The translations under genes were made by a program, and so were the position numbers. From positions 1 through 5,494 of the forward strand of contig SDNN01000190.1 in assembly GCA_004524425.1 (NCBI GenBank): DNA of 5,494 nucleotides, given 5' to 3'. The first letter of the stretch is position 1. Each line of letters begins with the position of its first letter. Origin of the DNA: Promethearchaeota archaeon. GTDB taxonomy: Archaea > Asgardarchaeota > Lokiarchaeia > Sigynarchaeales > SOKP01. This document shows positions 1 to 4,968 of this stretch, piece after piece. The notes under the pieces are model-generated. The model searched no databases. It was not told the DNA's origin and saw only the letters and a list, made by a program, of their open reading frames with translations.

Positions 1-120
1 AATATTATCTAATGCTTTTGTTTCAATATCTCCGGTAAAATAGCTTTTAGAAACGCTATTCACCATTATCTGTATATTTTTCTCCATCAATTCAGATAAA
101 TTATTTTTTTTTGCTAACAT
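1..120 (-). CDS. ABC transporter ATP-binding protein, MacB/LolD type (N-terminal fragment)
   Basis: Read on the minus strand from ATG at 120-118, the frame stays open to the window edge and gives 40 residues. Residues 20-40 (VNSVSKSYFTGDIETKALDN, then I) match the N-terminal strand pattern of MacB/LolD/FtsE-like ATPases, in which 'V-S-K-x-Y-x-x-G-x-x-x-x-x-A-L-x-x-I' precedes the Walker A loop. Tyr27 is in the position of the A-loop aromatic that stacks on adenine. Walker A, the signature motif and Walker B lie beyond the left edge, so activity cannot be judged. In this family the ATPase normally works with an FtsX/MacB-like permease in export or lipoprotein release. The first 18 residues are longer than usual, and Met12 or Met19 are possible starts; none has a Shine-Dalgarno site, which fits a leaderless archaeal mRNA. 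It is divergent from the winged-helix regulator at 258, which may control it. Confidence 0.8.
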   Translation of the reverse strand, partial: MLAKKNNLSELMEKNIQIMVNSVSKSYFTGDIETKALDNI

Positions 121-257
121 TTTTTTTAAATATAATTCATAAATTTTGAAATTTGAGAATTCAATAAAAAAAAGTTGATCATAATATTTAAAGGTTTTCA
201 CAAGTTTTGAAATTTAAAAAGATTTTATAAATGAAAAATGATTATATTAAATAGGAG
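121..257. promoter_or_regulatory. Divergent intergenic region with direct repeats, candidate operator
   Basis: This AT-rich stretch separates the minus-strand ABC ATPase from the plus-strand regulator. It holds an exact 11-bp direct repeat, TTTTGAAATTT, at 144-154 and 205-215. The copies start 61 bases apart, close to six helical turns. The right copy is preceded by a related half-site: GTTTTCA at 194-200 and GTTTTGA at 204-210 lie one turn (10 bases) apart. The right-hand cluster lies immediately before the regulator's TATA box, where a bound protein would block transcription factor B or TBP. Autoregulation plus control of the ABC gene is an inference from this layout; low sequence complexity makes chance repeats possible. 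Confidence 0.4.
216..232 (+). promoter_or_regulatory. Archaeal BRE/TATA promoter of the tandem winged-helix regulator
   Basis: Purine-rich AAAAAGA (216-222) followed by TTTTATAAAT (223-232) resembles a TFB-recognition element plus TATA box. Its centre lies about 30 bases before the ATG at 258. The usual archaeal spacing of about 25 bases to the start site therefore puts transcription start within a few bases of the start codon, so the mRNA is probably leaderless or nearly so. Confidence 0.5.
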
Positions 258-1313
258 ATGACATTTAATAACAATCACATCTTTAAAGGCAGAATTCGAG
301 AATTTGAGAACGAACTCGTTTCTATATCCTTGGAAATTGGTAAAAGAAGGGGTCAAACGCCAATCATCACAAAGATTTTGTTATATCTATATATTCATAA
401 CCGATTAACCCAAAAACAATTAAAAGAGCTGACGGGCTATTCGATCGGAACAATTTCAACTCATTTAAATGCCATGTTAAGCATGAATTTTATTGATAAA
501 AAATTGATTCCAGGCACGCATAAATATACTTATTCGCTAAAAATAGATATAGGTTATGATAGACCATCCTTGGTTGAAATGAGTCTTGATTATATTAATC
601 AAGCTAAGAAATTTTTAAAGAAAAAGAGAATAGAATTGAATGAAATCCCTCAACTTAAAGCAGATAAATTTAGACCTATTTTGAAACGCTTTGATGAGTT
701 AGAGCAAGTTATAGAAATTTACGTGGAACTCTTTAGAGTTCTTTCTAATCCAAATGAAAAAATTAATATAAAAATAACTCCAAGTGAGTCAGAATCTTTA
801 GGTTTTATATCAGATCTAGATCCTAACATGAAATTAATAGAGAATGACATTATTGAGTTTTTTACCCATACCCCAATGTTTTTTGGCAAGCAAGAAATCT
901 TCTCGTCTATTTTTGTATATTTCATAACTAGAAAAACTTTAACCCAGAAAAAAATAAGAAAATTAACAGGCTTATCAGCAGGCAAGGTATCTCAAGAAAT
1001 AAATAAATTTCTTGAATTAGGAGTGATCGAAATCATGGATAAGGCAGAATCAGGTCAATTAACTTATCAAATGAGTTCTATTGCTTCCTCATTCATGGAG
1101 ATTAGTCATAATGTCTTGTCTGAATATATAAAGTGGAAAAAAAAAGTAGAAGAAATACATGAGGAAATGCTAGAAAAAAAAGAAGATTTAATAAATCAAA
1201 ACGGCTTTGATGAAATTCTAAAATTAGTAAATCTTTTTTTGAACATCATGCCAATTTACGAAAAGATTTATGAAAAAGTAAAACAGATCAGAAAATCCAT
1301 CCAGAATGAATAA
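258..1313 (+). CDS. Tandem double winged-helix transcriptional regulator (GbsR/MarR-like)
   Basis: This is probably a DNA-binding regulator in the cytoplasm. The 351-residue chain carries two copies of the same unit. The first winged helix spans about residues 32-100, with a recognition helix near 62-74 (SIGTISTHLNAML). The second spans about 210-275, with a recognition helix near 240-252 (SAGKVSQEINKFL). Over residues 50-79 against 228-257, 13 of 30 positions are identical, including the LTQK, LTG and S-x-G-x-x-S signatures. Each unit is followed by long, charged helices (about 106-165 and 278-348) of the kind GbsR/MarR proteins use for dimerisation. GbsR-like proteins usually have one such unit (about 150-180 residues) and act as dimers, so this looks like a fused pseudo-dimer. 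No ligand site is recognisable. ATG 258 is chosen because an in-frame stop (252-254) blocks extension; GGAG at 254-257 abuts the ATG too closely to be a normal ribosome site. The neighbouring divergent ABC gene is a plausible target. Confidence 0.8.
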   Translation: MTFNNNHIFKGRIREFENELVSISLEIGKRRGQTPIITKILLYLYIHNRLTQKQLKELTGYSIGTISTHLNAMLSMNFIDKKLIPGTHKYTYSLKIDIGYDRPSLVEMSLDYINQAKKFLKKKRIELNEIPQLKADKFRPILKRFDELEQVIEIYVELFRVLSNPNEKINIKITPSESESLGFISDLDPNMKLIENDIIEFFTHTPMFFGKQEIFSSIFVYFITRKTLTQKKIRKLTGLSAGKVSQEINKFLELGVIEIMDKAESGQLTYQMSSIASSFMEISHNVLSEYIKWKKKVEEIHEEMLEKKEDLINQNGFDEILKLVNLFLNIMPIYEKIYEKVKQIRKSIQNE

Positions 1314-1377
1314 TACTCGTGCTTAAAAAACACTAAAGTGCTTAAAAGATCAATTTTTTTCCCATTTTTTATTTTTT
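1314..1377. terminator. Bidirectional T-tract terminator between convergent genes
   Basis: On the plus strand three T runs (1354-1360, 1365-1370, 1372-1377) follow the regulator's stop codon and overlap the tail of the opposing gene; oligo-T runs of this kind are the usual archaeal termination signal. For the minus-strand gene, A runs at 1344-1347 and 1325-1330 read as T runs. The second of these follows a small inverted repeat (CACT/AGTG within 1331-1340), which gives a weak hairpin-plus-T appearance. An exact 10-bp direct repeat, GTGCTTAAAA, lies at 1319-1328 and 1338-1347. Confidence 0.5.
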
Positions 1378-2262
1378 AATATCAGGAACATCTATTTCTG
1401 GAATCTTATTTTTTATAAATTGTACAGATTCATATGCTTGCCCCATTCCTAATTCAAAAACTATAGGACCCTCGAATTTTTTCTCATTAATAATTTTGAG
1501 AAATTCAAGAGGAAAATGATTTCCTCTTCCCAATGCGACATGATCAGGTGGAGAAAAATTATCAGAATAATCTTGAAGATGAATTTCACTAGTTATATCA
1601 AGATATCTTTCTGCTATATCTATAATGTCGACATCTCCTGAAAAACCACCCAAAAAGTGAGCGGTATCTAAACAAAAGGAAGTTTTTAATTTATCAATCA
1701 TCTCTAAGGTTCTATCAAATGGAAATTTTATGTTTTCAATAGCAACTTTTTTTCTATCAATTTTGGTTTCTCGAATTAGCTTTTTAATACTTTGAATGGC
1801 ATAATTTGTGAACAAATCAAGAATAATTTCCTGATATTCTTGACCTAATTCAAAATTGATGAAATCTGCAGTCAGAGCTCCGGTTGGATGTAATACAAAC
1901 ACGTCGATTTGGGATTCCAAAAATTCTAAAGTTTTATATGAATCAATACAACTTTGAATACTTGCTTCTCTAATAAATTTATTTGGAGATGAGAGCTCAA
2001 CACTCCAAATAGGAAAATGAGCTGAAAAAGTTATGTCATGTTGCTCATACAAGTCTATTATTTTTTCTTTCTCCTTATCATCGAATCCGATGGGTAAAAC
2101 TTGAAACAAATCCAAGGTGATTTCAAAGTGTTGATATCCCTTTTCAATCAGTTTCAAAATTACATCAGAAAAGCGAAAGTTCATAAGACTATTGATTCCT
2201 TCATCTTCATTAAATATGTCTGTAAAACTGTCAGCCTCCAAGGGAGTTATTCCGAATCTCAT
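1369..2262 (-). CDS. Xylose isomerase-like TIM-barrel protein (sugar phosphate isomerase/epimerase family)
   Basis: This belongs to the AP-endonuclease-2/xylose-isomerase-like TIM-barrel superfamily, whose members are metal-dependent sugar isomerases, epimerases, dehydratases or endonuclease IV. Numbered from ATG 2262 (297 residues), the strand-end signatures run in order: FSAH (His82), VLHPTG (His125), AIEN (Glu176), LDTAH (Asp199, His202), IHLQD (His228, Asp231), DHVALGRG (His242) and VFELG (Glu270). Glu176, Asp199, His228 and Glu270 fit the usual metal-binding and catalytic ring; the length is normal for the family. Endonuclease IV binds three zinc ions with more histidines, so a single-metal sugar enzyme is the better guess, but the substrate cannot be named. 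TTG at 2277 would add five residues (MDVDA); ATG 2262 gives MRFGIT, the typical family beginning. The gene is convergent with the regulator and divergent from the zinc-ribbon gene, so it is probably monocistronic. Confidence 0.8.
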   Translation of the reverse strand: MRFGITPLEADSFTDIFNEDEGINSLMNFRFSDVILKLIEKGYQHFEITLDLFQVLPIGFDDKEKEKIIDLYEQHDITFSAHFPIWSVELSSPNKFIREASIQSCIDSYKTLEFLESQIDVFVLHPTGALTADFINFELGQEYQEIILDLFTNYAIQSIKKLIRETKIDRKKVAIENIKFPFDRTLEMIDKLKTSFCLDTAHFLGGFSGDVDIIDIAERYLDITSEIHLQDYSDNFSPPDHVALGRGNHFPLEFLKIINEKKFEGPIVFELGMGQAYESVQFIKNKIPEIDVPDIKK

Positions 2263-2277
2263 CGCATCTACATCCAA

Positions 2278-2444
2278 GTTCTATTTTATTAATAATAGCT
2301 TAATGTTGTAAATAATTTATCTTTTAAAAATGGATTTCTATATAGTAAGGTAAGAAAAAATGAGTTAAGATTATAAAGATAGGACTTTATATTTTTATTT
2401 AGTACTTTTTCAATTGAAATTATTTTTTTTAATAGAATAGAACC
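2278..2444. promoter_or_regulatory. Divergent AT-rich promoter region with TATA-like elements
   Basis: Two promoters should lie here. For the plus-strand zinc-ribbon gene, TTTATATT at 2386-2393 lies about 52-59 bases before ATG 2445, which would leave a leader of about 30 bases. No Shine-Dalgarno site is visible before the ATG. For the minus-strand TIM-barrel gene, a TTAATAAAA-like element (about 2292-2284) lies about 25 bases before ATG 2262, fitting a leaderless start, and TTTTTAAAAG (2330-2321) lies further away. The composition is so AT-rich that individual boxes are uncertain. Confidence 0.35.
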
Positions 2445-3293
2445 ATGCAGCTCAATTATAGAAAATTAGAAGTAACTTGTCCAATCTGTGGTATCAAGAA
2501 AGAAATCAATATTCCCGAAGCCGTGTTTGGTCAAAAAAAATTTGGTACCGTGAAAATTCAAGTACCAATAAATGCCGTTTGTTCTGAACATCAATTCATA
2601 GTTTTTGTGGATACAAAAGGAGATATCAAGGGTTATGAAAGAATAGATCTTCAGATGGCCCTACCTACAGAAGATACAGAAAAAGAAAAGGCAGGAATTC
2701 TCACTTTAAGAAAATTAATTCAATTATTTGGGTTATATGGCGTTTTTTCCTTAATCCACGCGAAGATCTTTAATTACCCGGCATATCTCATGATTAATGA
2801 TCCTTCTGAAGACAATACAGAGTTAATGAATCTTATCGGAGATAGCTTATTACCAGAGCAATATAAAGGTAAAGGGAAAGTGGAATATATTTTACAAAAC
2901 GATTATGATAAGATTAAAATTAAGGAAAAAGAAGCCCTTATCATAGATTCGCACCAGCATATTTTACAAACGCCCTGGGATGAGAAATTGAAGTTTGAGG
3001 AAGAGATTGTTAAGAGAGCGGTAGAGATTATTGATGAAGAAGAACAACTTCGCATTTTACAGCAGGGAATTGAAAAGCTCATTAAGGAATCGGAATATAC
3101 CGCAGATTACTTGGAAAACATCAGAGAAATTTACGAAGATGATTTAATGGATAAATTGAGCAAGGATCTAATGATTCCTAAAATAACCCATTATCGATTA
3201 ATGCTCATTAAAAATTTTATAAAACAACACTATTCTCCTAAATTAGCCTCTAAAATAAAGAACAAAGTTGAGGAGTTTTTAGATCTGCTTTGA
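2445..3293 (+). CDS. Hypothetical protein with N-terminal zinc-ribbon-like site and helical C-terminal half
   Basis: I do not recognise a named family. The N-terminus (about residues 5-70) has CPICG (Cys12, Cys15) and CSEH (Cys46, His49) about 30 residues apart on beta-rich sequence, as in a small zinc ribbon with C-x2-C / C-x2-H ligands. A middle segment (about 85-175) contains a hydrophobic helix (LRKLIQLFGLYGVFSLIHAK, residues 88-107) and strand-like pieces (AYLMIND; ALIIDSHQHILQTPW). The strand-like pieces loosely resemble the strand-turn-strand of roadblock/longin-type domains; this is only a guess. From about 178 to the end it is almost entirely charged helix (DEEEQLRILQQ, LENIREIYEDDL), possibly coiled coil. 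No signal peptide or clear membrane span is present, so it is likely cytoplasmic. It sits alone between a divergent TIM-barrel gene and a downstream operon with its own promoter. The style resembles paralogous uncharacterised families in Lokiarchaeia-like genomes. Confidence 0.75.
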   Translation: MQLNYRKLEVTCPICGIKKEINIPEAVFGQKKFGTVKIQVPINAVCSEHQFIVFVDTKGDIKGYERIDLQMALPTEDTEKEKAGILTLRKLIQLFGLYGVFSLIHAKIFNYPAYLMINDPSEDNTELMNLIGDSLLPEQYKGKGKVEYILQNDYDKIKIKEKEALIIDSHQHILQTPWDEKLKFEEEIVKRAVEIIDEEEQLRILQQGIEKLIKESEYTADYLENIREIYEDDLMDKLSKDLMIPKITHYRLMLIKNFIKQHYSPKLASKIKNKVEEFLDLL

Positions 3294-3345
3294 ATTTACA
3301 CCATATTTGCTTTTAATTTACTTAATTTAGTTTACTTCTTAAACC
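3294..3345 (+). terminator. T-rich terminator after the zinc-ribbon gene
   Basis: A run of short T tracts (TTTGC, TTTTAATTTA, AATTTAGTTTA) begins about 12 bases after the stop codon, without a notable hairpin, as expected for archaeal T-dependent termination. It suggests that the zinc-ribbon gene is not co-transcribed with the flavoprotein operon. Confidence 0.35.
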
Positions 3346-3386
3346 TTAAATTCATTGGTGAATGAGGAAAAAATTTACTTCTTTTT

Positions 3387-3459
3387 ATGTGACTTATTTT
3401 CTAAAAAGTCAATTGAATTATTCTTGTCTCATTATAGTAAAAAGTATTATAAGTCACAT
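3387..3459. repeat. 11-bp inverted repeat upstream of the flavoprotein operon
   Basis: ATGTGACTTAT at 3387-3397 is the exact reverse complement of ATAAGTCACAT at 3449-3459; the arms are 51 bases apart. The right arm overlaps the putative TATA box (3445-3453). A partial relative, AAAAGTCAATT, is at 3404-3414. This could be a pair of operator half-sites for a looping or dimeric regulator; it is not close enough for a strong transcript hairpin. Confidence 0.4.
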
Positions 3460-3484
3460 TATCTAATTAGTTTTCATAAAGGTG
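3440..3484 (+). promoter_or_regulatory. BRE/TATA promoter and Shine-Dalgarno site setting a TTG start at 3493
   Basis: AAAAG (3440-3444) followed by TATTATAAG (3445-3453) resembles a BRE plus TATA box. Transcription would then start near 3472-3478. Just after that comes AGGTG (3480-3484), a Shine-Dalgarno core, with 8 bases before TTG 3493. TATA, start site, ribosome site and start codon are all at normal spacing. This supports a short-leader mRNA and argues that the longer open frame from 3355 is not translated. Confidence 0.55.
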
Positions 3485-3492
3485 TAATTGAA

Positions 3493-4968
3493 TTGATTAA
3501 TCATAAAATTATTTCAGATTTAGAAGGGATTGTAGGAGACAAGCACGTTTCAGACCAACCTGAAATAACCTTCTTATATCATTATGATTTCATCACGGCA
3601 GAACCAGAGGGCAAATGTGATATCGCAATAATGCCTGGTTCAGCGGAGGAAGTTCAGGAAATCGTCAAGATTGCCAATAAAAATAAGATTCCGATAGTTC
3701 CTTGGGTATCAGGTATCAATTTTGGTTCAATTGCCACCCCGCGAAGAGGAGGGATCGTAATTGATATGAGAAGACTGAATAAGGTCTTGGAAGTAAATGA
3801 GGATGACATGTATGCGGTTGTTGAGGGTGGAATCACCTGGGCAGATTTAAAAGGTTATTTGGATGCCCACCATCCCGATCTTAAAGCAGGAGTGACTTGG
3901 TCCCCCCCTGGAACGGGAGTCGTACCTTCATGTTTATGTTATGGCATGTTTGATCTGGGAATGATAGGAGGTACAGGTGCCGAATTTATTAATGGTTTAG
4001 AAGTAGTGCTCGGTTCTGGTGAGCTAGTAAAAATAGGCTCATGTGCCCTTTCAAACTTATGGTATGGTAGACAACCTTTACCTGATTTAGCAGGGCTATT
4101 TATAGGCTGGGAAGGGACCACGGGTATAGTCACCAAAATGGCTATAAAATTATGGCCAAAATTGCCTTATCGAACAGATTACATACCATTGGCTCAAAAA
4201 ATGGAGCAAGGTGTGCCCATGATGCTTAAACTCTCTAAAGCAGGATTGGGTATTGTGGATCTCTGTTTAATTAATTTAGGTTGGGCACAGTCACTTTTTT
4301 GTTTTGACACGAAAAGTGTAGCTATAGATCCCATTGAATTAGGACTTGCCGATTTCTTTGGTATAATTTCCACGCAAGCTTATACGGAAGAGCAGCATAA
4401 AGCTCAATGCAAAGCTATTGAAGCAATTTGTGCTGAATATAACGTGACACCTCTTACTGCTGAAACTCAAGTGAATAATTTTCCTGAAAACATGCAAGGG
4501 CTTCTACCGCATCTTACCCCCTCGACAGGTGGACAAACACCTGTTCATTTCTGGGGATGTTGGAACTTTTCAAGAGGGGGCGGAGGAGAATGGATTGGTT
4601 CATATTGTTCTACAAGAAGTATACTAAAATATTATCAATTATCTCGCAAAGTGTGCATAAAATATGATAAACCCCCCCAATTTTATAGTCGTTTAATGAT
4701 GGGCGGCCATTATTGCGTGGCTCGAACCAATATAAATTTTAATAAAAACGATCCGGATGATATTCAAAAGGCAAGAGATTGCCTCAAAGAAATCCATGAA
4801 GCCGTTCAAAACCAGGAAGGTGTTGTCATGTATAAACCTCCTACTTGGGCAGTAGAACATAATAAAAATCGAACTCTTCCCGCTACGAATGAGCTTATTA
4901 AAAAGATCAAGAAATTACTCGATCCAAATAACATCATGAATCCAGGACAAGGAATTGAAGGTGAATAA
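3493..4968 (+). CDS. FAD-binding oxidoreductase, GlcD / vanillyl-alcohol oxidase superfamily
   Basis: This is a PCMH-type flavoprotein dehydrogenase of 491 residues from TTG 3493. The FAD domain runs from about residue 40 to 215: PGSAEEVQEIVKIANKNKIP, PWVSGINFG (70-78) for the pyrophosphate, VVEGGITW, PPGTG (138-142), GGTGAEFINGLEVVLGSGE (159-177), and GLFIGWEGTTGIVTK (201-215). A cap domain follows and ends in DPNNIMNPGQG (477-487), the usual family terminus. The GLEVVL-x2-GE stretch, the GGGGEWIG block and the C-terminal cap resemble vanillyl-alcohol oxidase/4-cresol dehydrogenase, while the EGTTGIVT motif fits glycolate/lactate dehydrogenase GlcD. The substrate is therefore open: a hydroxy acid or an aromatic alcohol/phenol. 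The frame is open back to TTG 3355, but those 46 extra codons are K/Y/F/S-rich and lack family similarity. The 3' end overlaps the Fe-S gene by 8 bases, so the two are surely one operon and probably one enzyme complex. Confidence 0.85.
   Translation: MINHKIISDLEGIVGDKHVSDQPEITFLYHYDFITAEPEGKCDIAIMPGSAEEVQEIVKIANKNKIPIVPWVSGINFGSIATPRRGGIVIDMRRLNKVLEVNEDDMYAVVEGGITWADLKGYLDAHHPDLKAGVTWSPPGTGVVPSCLCYGMFDLGMIGGTGAEFINGLEVVLGSGELVKIGSCALSNLWYGRQPLPDLAGLFIGWEGTTGIVTKMAIKLWPKLPYRTDYIPLAQKMEQGVPMMLKLSKAGLGIVDLCLINLGWAQSLFCFDTKSVAIDPIELGLADFFGIISTQAYTEEQHKAQCKAIEAICAEYNVTPLTAETQVNNFPENMQGLLPHLTPSTGGQTPVHFWGCWNFSRGGGGEWIGSYCSTRSILKYYQLSRKVCIKYDKPPQFYSRLMMGGHYCVARTNINFNKNDPDDIQKARDCLKEIHEAVQNQEGVVMYKPPTWAVEHNKNRTLPATNELIKKIKKLLDPNNIMNPGQGIEGE
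4949..4953 (+). promoter_or_regulatory. Shine-Dalgarno site for the Fe-S gene inside the flavoprotein gene
   Basis: AAGGA lies 7 bases before GTG 4961, at normal ribosome-binding spacing and within the last codons of the upstream gene. It supports the GTG start and translational coupling of the two genes. Confidence 0.5.

Noticed and set aside
231..254. Short upstream frame MKNDYIK ending just before the regulator's ATG
   Set aside because: It lies at or before the expected transcription start set by the TATA box at 223-232, so it is probably not transcribed.
719..985. Minus-strand open frame of 88 codons
   Set aside because: It lies wholly antisense inside the well-supported regulator gene and shows no family motif.
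2263..2277. TTG start five codons upstream for the TIM-barrel protein
   Set aside because: No ribosome site supports it, and the ATG at 2262 gives the family's typical N-terminus. It cannot be fully excluded.
2101..2292. Plus-strand open frame of 63 codons
   Set aside because: It is antisense to the 5' part of the TIM-barrel gene, with no recognisable domain.
3654..4136. Two minus-strand open frames (3654-3836 and 3939-4136)
   Set aside because: Both are antisense to the conserved FAD-binding domain and have proline/serine-rich shadow composition.
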